Assembly: GCA_002271215.1 (NCBI GenBank)
Contig: CP018628.1
Coordinates: 4,278,001 to 4,342,000, forward strand
Reading direction: 5' to 3'
DNA from: Lelliottia jeotgali
Lineage (GTDB): Bacteria; Pseudomonadota; Gammaproteobacteria; Enterobacterales; Enterobacteriaceae
Length of the DNA stretch: 64,000 nt
How positions within the stretch are numbered: position 1 is the first letter of the stretch; each line of letters opens with the position of its first letter. The position numbers were made by a program, and so were the translations under genes. Below the pieces are notes generated by a model. It was given only the letters and a program-made list of their open reading frames with translations. It was not told the origin of the DNA and searched no databases. Below are positions 27,521 to 39,845 of the stretch, one piece after another.

Positions 27521-29011
27521 TTACTGCGCCTGCGGAATATCCGTTGCATCCTGGTGCAAATCATCTGCCGCTGGCTGAGCGGTACGCTCCTCCTGCTTCA
27601 TGATCCCGTCCCAGGTGGCCTGTAGCTCTTTCACGTTGTATTCCGGCTCGCCTTTCGGCTGGAGCAGAACCAGAGCCATATCCTGAGATAATTGCTGGCG
27701 TAGATCCTGATTAATCATCTCGACGCTCAGGCTATTCAGGAAGTCCTGACGCAGCTTCTGATACTGTTCCGGCGCGATATCCACCACCTGATTTTGCAAA
27801 GAGCGAATGCGCTGGCTGATCAGGATATCCGTGTCAGTGCGAGCGTAAGTGGCGAACAGCTTTTGCAGCTCAAGATTTTTCTGGGCTACCAGAGCATTGA
27901 ACTCCTCTTCGCCCAGGCCGTCTTTACGCACTTTCGCCAGCTCTTTGGCAACCACGCCGAGATTAGCGTTCAGCTTATCGTTTGGTGATTCGACGTTGAT
28001 CGCACACTGCGCACGCTGGAACAGCACGCGGCAGTCGAAGCCAATGCCGATATCCTTCGCATTGTTTTTGCTCAGCGTTTGTTGAACGTGCCAGAACAGC
28101 GCTTCACGCGCTAAATCGGCGCGCCAGTAGCGCAGCAGGGCCGCAGATTCACGAATTGGCTGCCACGGCGTGTCCCACATTAGCGCCAGACGGTCCTGAC
28201 GAACGGTGTCGGTCATAATGCTCACCGGCTCTGCTCGCAGTGGTGCCAGTGTAGAAACCGGCGCAGGCACTTCACGTTTGCCCTTCAGCTCGCCAAAGGT
28301 TTTGCCAATCTGCTCAATCACCGCACGGCTGTCGACGTTGCCGACCACAATCAGGGTCATGGCATCAGGGGTGTACCATTTCTGGTAGAAGGATTTTACC
28401 TGCTCGATGTCGACCGGCTGTTTAATCGGCTCGGCCGGATCGTGGCCCAGCAGCGTTGAGCCTTTCAGGCGATAGCGCCACCAGCCGTCTTTGGTGTCAG
28501 CCGGCCAGGTCGCCACCATGTCGCTGTTGCTCAGCGCATAGTTAACCGTATCCGGGGTGATCGCCACTTTGCCAGCGGTATCGCCCAGCCATGTCAGCGC
28601 TTCTTTCAGGAGGTCATTACGGTTATTGGGCAGGCTGAGGTTAAACATGGTGTAGTCGTAGGAAACGACCGCAGGTGGAAGTGGGCGTTTCGGGTCGATG
28701 CCCTGTTGCCACAGTGAACGCACCTGAACAGCTTGCAAACTGCCGCTTTGGGTCAGCGCCAGTCGAGGAATAAAGTGACTCAGCCCGCTCTGCTGCGTGC
28801 TTTCGGTCAGTGAACCGGTATTAACGGAAAGGCGAATCTCGATGCGATCGCTGGGACGTTGCGGTGTGGCTAAAACCTGCCACTGAAACCCGTTCGCCAG
28901 TGTGCCCTGTTGCCAGGCTGGGTCGGGCTGGAGCGTATCTGCCTGCACATAACTGGCTGCTGCCATCATCAGCAAACTGCCGGTTAAGAGTCGAATTTTT
29001 GTGCCCTGCAT
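27521..29011 (-). CDS. yhjJ: YhjJ, inactive M16 peptidase-like periplasmic protein
   Basis: 496-residue protein with a signal peptide (about residues 1-24, cleavage after SYVQA) and a pitrilysin-like fold. In the position of the M16 zinc motif HxxEH it reads LSHFIPRLALT, so the second histidine and the catalytic glutamate are missing and it is probably not a zinc peptidase. The second M16 half follows, with WYTPDAMTLIVVGNVD, the usual inter-domain signature. E. coli YhjJ is of similar length. It may bind peptides or act as a chaperone; its role is unknown. It converges on kdgK across a shared terminator. Confidence 0.92.
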   Translation of the reverse strand: MQGTKIRLLTGSLLMMAAASYVQADTLQPDPAWQQGTLANGFQWQVLATPQRPSDRIEIRLSVNTGSLTESTQQSGLSHFIPRLALTQSGSLQAVQVRSLWQQGIDPKRPLPPAVVSYDYTMFNLSLPNNRNDLLKEALTWLGDTAGKVAITPDTVNYALSNSDMVATWPADTKDGWWRYRLKGSTLLGHDPAEPIKQPVDIEQVKSFYQKWYTPDAMTLIVVGNVDSRAVIEQIGKTFGELKGKREVPAPVSTLAPLRAEPVSIMTDTVRQDRLALMWDTPWQPIRESAALLRYWRADLAREALFWHVQQTLSKNNAKDIGIGFDCRVLFQRAQCAINVESPNDKLNANLGVVAKELAKVRKDGLGEEEFNALVAQKNLELQKLFATYARTDTDILISQRIRSLQNQVVDIAPEQYQKLRQDFLNSLSVEMINQDLRQQLSQDMALVLLQPKGEPEYNVKELQATWDGIMKQEERTAQPAADDLHQDATDIPQAQ

Positions 29012-29236
29012 GTAAACCCCTGATCAACATTCCTGGTTAAAAAGAGTGTCGCACTACATTGAGCACTCTTGAAGATAACGTTCAAACACTTCGATTAGAC
29101 CGCGTGTTCGGCTAAACGTCACGGCGAGAAGTGAAATATACCCGAAAAAAATCTTATCGAAGTATGACAGGTATGAGCAGTTATTATGCGCAGGAGCCCG
29201 CTCCCCGACAAGGGCGAACGGGCATAAGTGCTGAAT

Positions 29237-30556
<1,320 letters not shown>

Positions 30557-30682
30557 TTATGGGTAATGCTTTCCTGCGGCTCTAAAATAACACCCGTAAA
30601 ACATGACAGAAATGAACTTAGATCAAATTTGAAACATGAATGTTAAAAACTGTGTGCTGACTCGTACAAGCCAGCAACAAAG

Positions 30683-32701
30683 TTAGACTTTTGCGTGGGG
30701 ATAGTCGTCACTCTTGTCTTCACAGAAGTAACGTTTTTCGAATTCTTCCGCTGGAACGGCTTTCGCAAACAGGAATCCCTGACCGCTTTCGACACCCGCC
30801 TGTGCCAGCCAGTCGCGCTGAGCTTCAGTTTCAACGCCTTCGGCAATGACGTGCAGATTCAGGCTGCGTGCCATCTGGATAATGGCTTCCACCATGCTGC
30901 TGTCGTCTGGCAGTCCTTCGACAAAGGTCTTGTCGATTTTCAGCACATCCACCGGCAGTGTTTTCATGTGCTGGAGCTGGCGTAAGCCCGCGTAGCCCAT
31001 GCCGAAATCATCCAGCGCGATGCGAATACCGGCGTTACGCAGCGGTTTTAAAATCTTCACCGCCTCGTTCGGATCGTCAATACGACGGCTTTCCGTGACT
31101 TCCAGAATGAGCGTGTCGGGCTTGATACGGTAACGATTGATCAGCTCCAGCATCTCCGAGACCATCGTCGGATGCATCAGCTGTAGCGCCGAGAGGTTCA
31201 CCGACAGCGGCATGTTGATGTCACGCTCCTGCCAGGCTGCAAGCTGCCGACATGCCTCTTCCAGTACCCAATAGCCCACCGTCACCATCAGACCGCAGGA
31301 TTCAATGCGCTCGATAAGCCCTTCAGGCAGCTCCCAGGAGCCGTCCGCCTGCTGCACACGCAGCAGCGCTTCGGCACTTTTCACCTCGCCCGTCGCCAGG
31401 TTGACCTGCGGCTGGAGCCAGATCGCAAACTGGTCGTTATCCAGCGCAGTGAGGATATCGCTCTCTTCTGTCAGACGCTGCTGCGCCTTCTCCATCTGTT
31501 CCGGCTCGAAGAACTGAATCTGGTTTTTGCCTTTACGACGCGCAGTGAAGGCGGCGGAGAACGCGCGACGATAAAGCTGTTCTGCCGTCAGATCGCCGTA
31601 ATACATCGCCAGACCAATGCTGGCGCTCGGGCGCAACTGGATGCCCTGAATCGGTAAGCGCTCATTAATGACAGTGAGCACTTGCTGACCTAATGTAATC
31701 GCGTGCCACGGCTCTTTCACGCCGTGGGCCAGAATAACGAAGTCGTAGCCGCTCACCTGAGTCAGAACCATGCGCGGTGCCAGCACCGACTTGATTTTCT
31801 CCACTAGCGTGAGCAGCAGTATTTCACGCTGGCTCTCTTTCAGTACGCCCGCCGTATCCTGCAAGGTTTCACAGGCGACAGCCATCAACGCGGTGGTTTG
31901 CTGGCGTGCGACAGTTTGTTCCAGCAGAGCCATCAGGAAGGCTTTGTTAGGCAGTTCGGAGACCGGGAAGCGGGTCGCATTGCTGTTCAGCTCATCGTGC
32001 TGACGCAGCAGGCGCTGCTGGTTGATATTGTAACTGCGCACCAGCATGCCGATTTCATCGTCATGGTGCAGGCGCGGCAGTGTGAGCTGGTGTCCAACCT
32101 GGTCCTGCGGTGCCAAATTATCCAGTTCACGGGCAATTTTACGCAGCGGGTGGACGATCAGCCGGTTGATGCACCAGGTCAGAGCCACGGTGAGGATCAG
32201 CGTCAAAAGTAAGTAAGTAGTCACTAACGTGGAAATCCAGCTCATGACAAACTTATGCATACGATACGCGTCGGCCTGCAACACCAGATAGGCCAGCGGC
32301 TGAGGGTTAGCCGGGCGTTCGAGGGAATAGAGCGGGAGCGAGATTTGTACCGGCAGCTCAAATAAGCGCATGGTCATCATCGGAACCGGACGCTCGGGAA
32401 TAAAGCTCATCCGCAGCGCCTGGAATTGATTGGGTAACACCACATCCGCGCGGCTTACAATCCCCGCTGGCTGAATGCGCTGTATGATAGTTTCTGCTTC
32501 GGGGATATCCCCTTTAAGAATGGCGGCAGACAGCGGTCCACGGACCGATCGGGCAATACTTTCCAGTTGCGAAGCCGTGTTGTAGCGATTCTGCTGTACG
32601 GAATGAAACAGCAAAATAACGCAAAAGATGAATACAAACACCATAGTGACGGCTGAAACCATCGCCATTTGTTTGATAGTTAAAGAACGGCTGACACGCA
32701 A
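30683..32701 (-). CDS. pdeK: PdeK (YhjK/HmsP-like), GGDEF-EAL phosphodiesterase-family protein
   Basis: 672-residue membrane protein: N-terminal helix ([20 protein letters not shown]), periplasmic sensor region, second helix (about 160-185), HAMP, then degenerate GGDEF and an EAL domain. The GGDEF signature is SGYDF, so cyclase activity is not expected. The EAL domain keeps [22 protein letters not shown] and EGVETEAQ, so c-di-GMP hydrolysis is plausible. I choose the TTG at 32701 ([11 protein letters not shown], as in Yersinia HmsP) because GGAGAG precedes it; the ATG at 32728 lies against a perfect hairpin and has no Shine-Dalgarno. It lies 118 bases after bcsC, as in E. coli, and probably lowers c-di-GMP near cellulose synthase. 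Confidence 0.88.
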   Translation of the reverse strand: MRVSRSLTIKQMAMVSAVTMVFVFIFCVILLFHSVQQNRYNTASQLESIARSVRGPLSAAILKGDIPEAETIIQRIQPAGIVSRADVVLPNQFQALRMSFIPERPVPMMTMRLFELPVQISLPLYSLERPANPQPLAYLVLQADAYRMHKFVMSWISTLVTTYLLLTLILTVALTWCINRLIVHPLRKIARELDNLAPQDQVGHQLTLPRLHHDDEIGMLVRSYNINQQRLLRQHDELNSNATRFPVSELPNKAFLMALLEQTVARQQTTALMAVACETLQDTAGVLKESQREILLLTLVEKIKSVLAPRMVLTQVSGYDFVILAHGVKEPWHAITLGQQVLTVINERLPIQGIQLRPSASIGLAMYYGDLTAEQLYRRAFSAAFTARRKGKNQIQFFEPEQMEKAQQRLTEESDILTALDNDQFAIWLQPQVNLATGEVKSAEALLRVQQADGSWELPEGLIERIESCGLMVTVGYWVLEEACRQLAAWQERDINMPLSVNLSALQLMHPTMVSEMLELINRYRIKPDTLILEVTESRRIDDPNEAVKILKPLRNAGIRIALDDFGMGYAGLRQLQHMKTLPVDVLKIDKTFVEGLPDDSSMVEAIIQMARSLNLHVIAEGVETEAQRDWLAQAGVESGQGFLFAKAVPAEEFEKRYFCEDKSDDYPHAKV

Positions 32702-32726
32702 ATTGACTCTCCACAAAACCCGAAGC

Positions 32727-32751
32727 ATAGGGTAACAAAACGTTACCCTAT
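32727..32751. other. Perfect 10-bp inverted repeat upstream of pdeK
   Basis: ATAGGGTAAC, loop AAAAC, GTTACCCTAT. It sits in the leader between bcsC and pdeK, 26 bases before the TTG start. There is no T-run directly after the stem, so it is more likely an operator or translational control hairpin than a terminator. Confidence 0.6.
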
Positions 32752-32819
32752 TCCCGGCAGAGTATACCCGATTGCGGCGCTTTTAAGAGAGGCTAAGAAT
32801 TCTATTATGGATAATTCCG

Positions 32820-35800
32820 TTACCAGTCCGCGTAAGGGATAAGCGGTTGCGGAGGCAAGTCCATATCGCCCTGCCAGCCCGCCGCAGAGTAGCGCACGTA
32901 AATCAGCGCATGGCTCGGGGTGTAATCTTTGGCCTCCTGGATATCAACACCAAGACCGACAAACCAGTTCGACGTCACGCGACGTTCGATAATCGCCCGC
33001 GCGGTATAGCCGGTTCCGGACGAGCTGCTGCCTTTTTCCGGCTCTTTCTTGTCGGAATACATTAGCTCATCGTTCGCATCGTAGTTATCGTTCGGAATCA
33101 GACCCTGAATCGGATAGCGCATCCCGTCTTTGGTTTTGGAATGCGACCAGGAGACCGAACCGCCCAGCTCCCATGACCAGTTTTCCGTGCGTTTACGCCA
33201 GGTGACCGGCAGCGCGAAGGAGACGTACTCCTGCGGGCTGTAATAACCGCCCTGTCCCAGAGAATAAGAGCTCAGGTCTTTATCGTAATGCCAGAGCATA
33301 TTCGACACGCCCACCGTCAGGCGCTCGTTATTGTCGTTGATCAGCTTGTAGTAATAGCCGGTCATCCAGCGGATACGCCAGTTGTCCTCGACGTTTTTGC
33401 CCTGCAAAGAGTCCATATTCAGACTTGACCAGACGCCGTTGGCTTCGCCTTTGTCGTAGCTGACGCTCACGCCACCGCCCGTAGCGCGCACGCCGCCCCA
33501 GGTGGTGCCGGTATTGGGATCTTTTTGACCGGCAAAGGCCAGCAATGAGCTGGAGATAGGACGACGATGGGCATTCAGGGTGTAACCAATCGGGCCGAGA
33601 TCGTTGCTGTAGCTCAGACCGCCAACCACATCGACGACGTCAAAGCCCATCGGCGTGGTGCCGATATCCATCTCCCAAGTTTTATTCTGCCAGCCCACGG
33701 CCACACTTGCGCCGTTCTGTTTCTGGCTGGTGTTGCCGCTGCACGGCGTCGCCGCACAGGTACCCCATTTCGGATCGTAGGTGCCATCTTTGGTATCAAA
33801 CGAACCGGCATCCATGTTCACCATATCGCTACGGAAGAACATCCGCCCGTCCGACAGCGGCGCGTCCACCTGCAGCATGGTGGTGTGGGCCTTCAGGTCG
33901 GAATAGCCACCCGTTCCGCTCGAACCCCAAAAGTCATGTTGCAGGGTGACATTCAGATCCTGCTGCTTGTAGAGATCGGCCGCATCGCTGCGCACGCCGC
34001 GTTTCAGCCAGTCGTCTTTTTCGTCATTGCGCGTCAGGCGAGTAAAGCTGTCGTTATCTGCAGGACGCGTCGTGGTGACGCCAGAGGCCACCATCGCATC
34101 TTTGTAAGTATCCAGCGCCTGCTGCGGCTGACCGCTTTGCGCCTGGAAGTTGGCCGCATCGCGCAGGACCAGCGCGCTTTCCATCGACGGCGGCTGCGAT
34201 TTCGCCTGCGGAATAATTTTGTTGAAGGTCTGCTGCGCAGCGGCAGTATCGCCGAGATCGGACTGCACGCGCGCCACGCGGCGCTGCATGTTGATCGATG
34301 GCGCTTCGCCGTTCTGCCCGGCCGGCAGTTTCGCCAGTTCAGCGCGGGCCGCGTCTTTGTTGCCTTCCGCGATATACACTTCCGCCAGGCCCAGCAGCGC
34401 GTCTTCGTTTTGCGCTTCGCGTTGCAGGACGGCGTTGTACGCCGCTTTCGCCGAGGTGTTATCCCCACGCTGTTGCGCCCAGTCCGCCAGCGTTAGCTCG
34501 ATACGAGTGGACGGCGGCTGTTGGCGTAATAGCGTTTCCGCCTCGTGCTCCTTGCCGCTATCACGCAGGCGATTGGCCGTTTCCAGCACCTGATCGCTTT
34601 GTAATCTGTCCGACAGTTCCTGAATGTTGCCGTTCCACTTCTCGCGTGGGAGGGTATTCAGATGCGCGAGCGCGGCGCGATCCTGACTGTTGCCGGAGAG
34701 GTATAACCCGTAGGCATAAACCTGTTCAGGGTCGGCGGGCTTTTGGCTGGCCAGCTGGCGCATCAGCGTGTCCGCCTGGCTGTGCTGCCCGGCGCTGTAG
34801 AGATCGCGCGACAGGCGATAGGTTATCCACACATCGCCCGGAGAAAGCGCCAGACGACGACGCTGAATTTCGGCTGCCTGCGCAAATTTGCCCTCATTTT
34901 CCAGCTGTTCCGCCTGGGCAGATAATCTGTCGTTGGTCAGGCTGCGCTCGATATCATCGATGCTGCGGCGCTGGCTGGCAGAAAGCGAGCGGATAAACTG
35001 GTCGGCTTTTTCGGGCGATTCGGCGCGATAAATATTCGCCAGCCCGCGCACCGCATTGCTGTTGCCGCTGTCCATCCGCAAGGCCTGACGATAAAAACGC
35101 TCGGCGGCAGCGTTATCTTTGCGCGCCACGGCGGCATCACCGAGGCCGAGCACCGCATAGCTGTCGGTGTTGTCGATATTACGCGCCTGCTGATAGTAGC
35201 GTTCCGCCTGTGAAACATTGTTCGCCTTCAGCGCCGCATCACCCTGCTGGATCAGCAGCCAGTAGCGGTTCACCTTCAGCAGACTGTCCCATTTACCCCG
35301 ATTGTCGCTCTGCGGATCGAGAGCGATCGCTTTTTCAAACTGCGCCACCGCGCGGGCACGATCGCCGCGCTGAGAATAGGCTTGTCCGAGTGCGCCCACC
35401 GCTTCACTGTCGGCATGGTTAGCGCTGACCGCCTGTTGCAGGTCCGAAACCGCTGCGCCACCTTTTCCTGCTTCCACGGCGGCCAGCCCTTCGGCTTTGG
35501 CGCGGAAGGCCGGATCGGCCAGCTGTTTTTGTTGGGTTTCAAGCTGCGAACGCGCGGCGGTCACGTTATCGCCCGCGCTGAACACCTGCAGGTAATCCTG
35601 CAATGCTTTGACGCTGGCCGAGCTAACGGGAAGATCTTTGATCTGCTGATACCAAAGGCTGGAGGCCACTTCGCGCCCGGAATTCGATTTTGCCATCTGC
35701 TCAAGCACAGCAAACCCCTGATCGCGGCGTCCACTCTGGAACAGCAGCTGCGCCAGCGTGTTTTGCAGATCCGTGTTGCCAGGATTACTGATGTTGAGGC

Positions 35801-36317
35801 GTCGGAGATGGTCAATCGCTTCGCTACGGCGAGACGGATTTTTCGCGACCACCGTCCAGTATTCTGTCGCCAGAGCATCGTCAGGAGGATTCCCGGCAAA
35901 CATTTTGTCGTACGCGTCGATGGCTTCCTGCGTATGGCCAGTCGTCGCCAGCAGGCGTGCCTGTTGCAACGATTGACGCCCTTCCGGGGTCGAGAGCAGC
36001 ATCGCATTTTGCGAGGATTTATAGGCACTGGAACTCGGGGCCAGCCCTTTGAGACGGTCTAACTCTTTTTGCGCTCCGGCGTTATCGCCCTGCCGCAACA
36101 AATAGCGGAAACGCGCGGCGATCACATCTGGATTATTCGGATCGATAAGCTCCAGACGGTACAGCGACTGGCGAACCAAATCTTCGCGGTGGGTCGATTC
36201 GCCGAGACGAACCTGTTCCAGCAGCTGTTGCTGTTGCGGAGAATTGGCGGCTTGCGCCAGCGGCATCAGCGTTAAGCCGAGCGATAAACTGAGTAAACTT
36301 AATGAGAACTTGCGCAT
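32820..36317 (-). CDS. bcsC: BcsC1, cellulose export outer-membrane protein (system 1)
   Basis: 1165-residue protein with a signal peptide (about residues 1-23, ending LAQAA), about 700 residues of TPR repeats (for example the one beginning [20 protein letters not shown]) and a C-terminal outer-membrane beta barrel of about 350 residues ending [12 protein letters not shown]. The barrel passes cellulose outward; the TPR part spans the periplasm. It is close to E. coli BcsC in length and barrel. Its start overlaps the 3' end of bcsZ by 19 bases, so it is the last gene of bcsRQABZC. Full length and no disruption seen. Confidence 0.96.
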   Translation of the reverse strand: MRKFSLSLLSLSLGLTLMPLAQAANSPQQQQLLEQVRLGESTHREDLVRQSLYRLELIDPNNPDVIAARFRYLLRQGDNAGAQKELDRLKGLAPSSSAYKSSQNAMLLSTPEGRQSLQQARLLATTGHTQEAIDAYDKMFAGNPPDDALATEYWTVVAKNPSRRSEAIDHLRRLNISNPGNTDLQNTLAQLLFQSGRRDQGFAVLEQMAKSNSGREVASSLWYQQIKDLPVSSASVKALQDYLQVFSAGDNVTAARSQLETQQKQLADPAFRAKAEGLAAVEAGKGGAAVSDLQQAVSANHADSEAVGALGQAYSQRGDRARAVAQFEKAIALDPQSDNRGKWDSLLKVNRYWLLIQQGDAALKANNVSQAERYYQQARNIDNTDSYAVLGLGDAAVARKDNAAAERFYRQALRMDSGNSNAVRGLANIYRAESPEKADQFIRSLSASQRRSIDDIERSLTNDRLSAQAEQLENEGKFAQAAEIQRRRLALSPGDVWITYRLSRDLYSAGQHSQADTLMRQLASQKPADPEQVYAYGLYLSGNSQDRAALAHLNTLPREKWNGNIQELSDRLQSDQVLETANRLRDSGKEHEAETLLRQQPPSTRIELTLADWAQQRGDNTSAKAAYNAVLQREAQNEDALLGLAEVYIAEGNKDAARAELAKLPAGQNGEAPSINMQRRVARVQSDLGDTAAAQQTFNKIIPQAKSQPPSMESALVLRDAANFQAQSGQPQQALDTYKDAMVASGVTTTRPADNDSFTRLTRNDEKDDWLKRGVRSDAADLYKQQDLNVTLQHDFWGSSGTGGYSDLKAHTTMLQVDAPLSDGRMFFRSDMVNMDAGSFDTKDGTYDPKWGTCAATPCSGNTSQKQNGASVAVGWQNKTWEMDIGTTPMGFDVVDVVGGLSYSNDLGPIGYTLNAHRRPISSSLLAFAGQKDPNTGTTWGGVRATGGGVSVSYDKGEANGVWSSLNMDSLQGKNVEDNWRIRWMTGYYYKLINDNNERLTVGVSNMLWHYDKDLSSYSLGQGGYYSPQEYVSFALPVTWRKRTENWSWELGGSVSWSHSKTKDGMRYPIQGLIPNDNYDANDELMYSDKKEPEKGSSSSGTGYTARAIIERRVTSNWFVGLGVDIQEAKDYTPSHALIYVRYSAAGWQGDMDLPPQPLIPYADW

Positions 36318-37405
36318 TCCTGGCCCCAGTCAGGGTGTAATTCACCCTTTGCGGTAAAGCGAAAACGGTGCTGATCCCATCCTTGTCCGAACAGAGTCAA
36401 CACGTAGCTGTAATAGGCGTCGTTACCGGGAAAACGATCGGCCACGCGCTGGCGTTGTACCGCTTGTGCGTCGCGATCCTGTAAAAACGGGAGCAGCGAA
36501 GCAGAGAAACCGACCGGGCCATCACCCGTGGTTTTACCGCTGGCGACATCGACTTTCTCCGGCGGAACGCCTTTTTTCGTTGTAAGCGTGGTCATGGGTT
36601 TAAAACGTGCCAGCAGTCGCGCTTTCTGCGGGTCCCGGTCGTGCAACATGCCCGCCCAGAGATACACGCGAATCGCATCGTAACTGCCGATAAACGTTTT
36701 TTCTGGCTTCAGCTGCCAGCCCTTATTTTTTTGATACTGCACCCAGTCGGGTGAGAACCCTTTTGGCGCGGTTTCCAGCAGCAGGCGCAAATTGGTTTCA
36801 CGAAGCGTGGTCCAGGGTGCGCCAAAACGGGTGAAATAGTTCGCCAGCTGTGGCGGGAGATAGCTTGGGTTGAAGCGCCAGGAAGTCTCTTCGGCAAAGC
36901 CGATTTTACCGGGCAGCAACATTAAACCCAGTCCAGGCACTTTGACCACTTCTTCGCGGGCAATGCGCTTGAGCAGCGCTATTCCGGTGGCGGTGTAGTC
37001 CGGCGCTTTCCATAAACGCCCCGCTTCCAGCAGCGACCAGGCAATCCAGATATCGGCGTCTGATGCCGAATTGCTGTCGATCACCGCCCAACTGTTTTTC
37101 TCTTTTTGTCCCCACAGCCAGGCGGGAAGATGCTGGCTCAGATCGCCCTGTGCAAGGTTGTCGCGCGTCCAGTCCAGCAGCAGATCAAAGGTCTTACGGT
37201 CGTTTGCCGCGAGGGCAAAGAACAGCGCGTAGCTTTGCCCTTCGGAGGTGCTGATTTTGCGCGCGTCACTGGGATCAATGACGCGCCCGCCTTCGCTGAT
37301 GTAGTCCTTCTTAAACTGCTCCCAGGCCGGCCAGGTGCAGGCGGCGCGAACGTTCGCCGCCGCCATTACCAGAATTGCCATCACACACCAGCGAAACGCT
37401 TTCAT
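36299..37405 (-). CDS. bcsZ: BcsZ1, periplasmic endo-1,4-beta-glucanase (GH8)
   Basis: 368-residue cellulase of glycoside hydrolase family 8 with a signal peptide (about residues 1-21). The catalytic acid is in [15 protein letters not shown], and the second conserved block is [18 protein letters not shown]. In E. coli it edits nascent cellulose and is needed for full export. It is collinear with E. coli BcsZ, six bases after bcsB and overlapping bcsC by 19. Confidence 0.96.
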   Translation of the reverse strand: MKAFRWCVMAILVMAAANVRAACTWPAWEQFKKDYISEGGRVIDPSDARKISTSEGQSYALFFALAANDRKTFDLLLDWTRDNLAQGDLSQHLPAWLWGQKEKNSWAVIDSNSASDADIWIAWSLLEAGRLWKAPDYTATGIALLKRIAREEVVKVPGLGLMLLPGKIGFAEETSWRFNPSYLPPQLANYFTRFGAPWTTLRETNLRLLLETAPKGFSPDWVQYQKNKGWQLKPEKTFIGSYDAIRVYLWAGMLHDRDPQKARLLARFKPMTTLTTKKGVPPEKVDVASGKTTGDGPVGFSASLLPFLQDRDAQAVQRQRVADRFPGNDAYYSYVLTLFGQGWDQHRFRFTAKGELHPDWGQECASSH

Positions 37406-37411
37406 CGCCCG

Positions 37412-39835
37412 TTACTCACGATCCGAATGCAGACGACGACGGCTGATGATACGCAGCAGACGCCACATCACCCATGCCAGCAGCACAACGCTGATTGCCG
37501 CGAATATCGCTAACAGCACCGGGTGGTTGGACAGGGCATACCACAGGCGCTCGAACCACGGCAGGTGACCGACGTAGTAAACATCGCCGACGCGCAGGCT
37601 GTTGACGCCGGATTCACGAATCACCGACACCGAACCAAACATGGCGGCACGCTTGCCGCTGTCATTCATTGCGCTATTCAGCAATTCATAGCCGCGTGGG
37701 CTGTCCGCCAGCAGCGCGATAACGCTGCGCTGATCGTTGTACGGAGACTGGAAGCCGACAATCGCCGCCATTGGGCCTTGTGAACTGACGTTGGTCTGAA
37801 CACTGGCTTCGCGGTCGGCCTTATCAGGCATGATGCTTGGGAAGTCGGTCTGGCGCAGCGGCGTGTTAACCCAGGATTCGGTTGCATGGACCAGCAGGTC
37901 GATACGTTTGTCGTCTTTCAGTTTATCCGGGATGTTGCCGATGACCATGATGTCGGCATCTTTGCCCTGAATCTGGCTGCCATCATCGGTCAAGGTAACG
38001 TTAATCGCCGGTAATCCGGTTTGCGCACCCACGGACGCCATCGCATCGAGCAGCGTCGAGACCTGGCCTTCGTTTGGCGTTTTTGGCATCACGACAATGG
38101 TTTCAGACAGGTCTGCCATGCGGCTGAACGGGAAGCTGGCGTTGGCAAACGCGCGCAGATCCGGCAGGGCGATAAAGTGGTAATACTTCGAGAAGTCGAT
38201 CGTGGAATCGTCACCGATCACCACATGGTTCGCCACCGGCTGGAAGGTGATGCAGTTATCCACCGACCCGCCAGGCATTGGGTTCATGTACTGGAAATCA
38301 AAGCGCAGCTGATTCACCGCGCCCAGTTTCAGTGCCGGAATGGAGACGTCCGTTTTGCCGTCCAGCAGCCCCTGAAGTACCGGCAGGCGCAGCAGCAATT
38401 TGTTGGTGTCCTGGCTGCTGGTCAGCGGGAAGGATTGCAGGAACTGGTTGTTCAGGCTGATATCCATCCGCGAGCTGTCTTTGGTCGGCGGTGCGGTATA
38501 GCGGTAGTTCAGATCAATATCGATCCCGTTGCTGCGCAGCAAATACAGATCCGGCGGCAGATTCAGCGAGACGTTAATCGCTGAAGGTTCGAGGCCCGTT
38601 GACTGGAGCTGTTCCTCATACGTTTTCAGCTCGCCAAACGTCACGGCGCGATCGGTGCGGATCCAGTTCGGCGCATCGTAAGGTTTACGCGCCAGCAGCG
38701 GTTTCACTTCGCCAATGGCAACGCTGTTGCCACGGAACAGAACGTTACCCTGCGCAATACCCTTCGCGGCCTGCAGCAGATCTTTGTCATCACGACCAAA
38801 GACCACTAACAGCTTCACATACGGTTTATCAGGATGACTCATCATTTCGACGGTCGGCCCTTTCACCTCAGGATGATCGCGCAGGAACGCCGGGCGTTTG
38901 TCGTTGGTGGCAAAAACGATGGCGTTTCTTTCCGGCAGCTGGTCGAACAGCACCGGGAAGGTCTGACCGCGCCAGCCGGAACGAGAACCAAACCAGGAGG
39001 TGACGATGGTCGCCGCCTGCTGTTGGGCAATATCCGGCGAACCCGCGAACACGATCGGCAGCGTTAACGGGCGATTGTCGCGTGGATCAAAGAACGGGAT
39101 TGGGAACGCGGAGAGATCGTTTTTCACCGCCAGCGTCTGGTATGTCATGCTCAGAGAGGAGTTGCGACCGACGTCCATCCACAGCGTACTGCTGGCCGGG
39201 TTTTCACAGACGTCACGATAATGGCCGACAAATTCGAGGCGCACGCGGTTAAAGTCGGTGATAAACAGCGGGTTGATCGGCACCTGCGCCAGCGTTTTTT
39301 GTCCCAGCTGTTCTTTGGTGACGGGCAGTACACCCATCAGTTCGTCGTTGAGATAGACCTTCAGCTGCGACTGCACCGGCAATAGGGATGGCGACGGCGT
39401 GTATTCCAGATTCAGCAGCGCGCTGGAGACCACTTCATCGCTGCGCATACCAAACTCAACGCCACCGTTCGGGTTGATGCCGCGCAGAACCATACTGCCC
39501 GGAGGCGGCGCTATCTGCGCGAAAGTGAGTTTCACGTCACGCGATGGCGTGTTATCCGCAACAATCGGTGCGTTCGCCCCCTTCACGCCCGGCATCACCT
39601 GGCCCACCGCCTGAGCACCCGTCGGCGTTCCCGGAAGCGTATTGCCCTCAGTTGGCTGGTTAGGCACCACGTTTTCAGTTTGCGCAGGCGCGGCGGTCGC
39701 AACCGCCTCGTCCGCTTGCGCGACGACTGGTACGGTCGGTGCAGGTGAATTATCAGGCGCTGCCTGAGCCATCATTGCGGGCAGCGCACTCATCCCAACC
39801 GCCACAGCACACATCCAGGAAAGTTTTCTTTTCAT
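37412..39835 (-). CDS. bcsB: BcsB1, periplasmic cellulose synthase subunit (system 1)
   Basis: 807-residue co-catalytic subunit: signal peptide (about 25 residues), an alanine/proline-rich linker longer than in E. coli (779 residues), two pairs of carbohydrate-binding and flavodoxin-like domains, and one C-terminal membrane anchor (PVLLAIFAAISVVLLAWVMW). Family blocks LTFAQIAPPPGSMVLRG and GVEFGMRSDEVV are clear. The start at 39835 is chosen over 39889, which would lie inside bcsA. It lies 10 bases after the bcsA stop. BcsB needs BcsA for cellulose synthesis, so its function depends on the interrupted bcsA upstream. Confidence 0.95.
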   Translation of the reverse strand: MKRKLSWMCAVAVGMSALPAMMAQAAPDNSPAPTVPVVAQADEAVATAAPAQTENVVPNQPTEGNTLPGTPTGAQAVGQVMPGVKGANAPIVADNTPSRDVKLTFAQIAPPPGSMVLRGINPNGGVEFGMRSDEVVSSALLNLEYTPSPSLLPVQSQLKVYLNDELMGVLPVTKEQLGQKTLAQVPINPLFITDFNRVRLEFVGHYRDVCENPASSTLWMDVGRNSSLSMTYQTLAVKNDLSAFPIPFFDPRDNRPLTLPIVFAGSPDIAQQQAATIVTSWFGSRSGWRGQTFPVLFDQLPERNAIVFATNDKRPAFLRDHPEVKGPTVEMMSHPDKPYVKLLVVFGRDDKDLLQAAKGIAQGNVLFRGNSVAIGEVKPLLARKPYDAPNWIRTDRAVTFGELKTYEEQLQSTGLEPSAINVSLNLPPDLYLLRSNGIDIDLNYRYTAPPTKDSSRMDISLNNQFLQSFPLTSSQDTNKLLLRLPVLQGLLDGKTDVSIPALKLGAVNQLRFDFQYMNPMPGGSVDNCITFQPVANHVVIGDDSTIDFSKYYHFIALPDLRAFANASFPFSRMADLSETIVVMPKTPNEGQVSTLLDAMASVGAQTGLPAINVTLTDDGSQIQGKDADIMVIGNIPDKLKDDKRIDLLVHATESWVNTPLRQTDFPSIMPDKADREASVQTNVSSQGPMAAIVGFQSPYNDQRSVIALLADSPRGYELLNSAMNDSGKRAAMFGSVSVIRESGVNSLRVGDVYYVGHLPWFERLWYALSNHPVLLAIFAAISVVLLAWVMWRLLRIISRRRLHSDRE

Positions 39836-39845
39836 CGCGTTATCA

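Noticed and set aside
30605..30625. CRP site upstream of dctA
   Set aside because: One half-site fits (TTTGA), but the second is weak and at the wrong spacing; it is mentioned only in the dctA entry.
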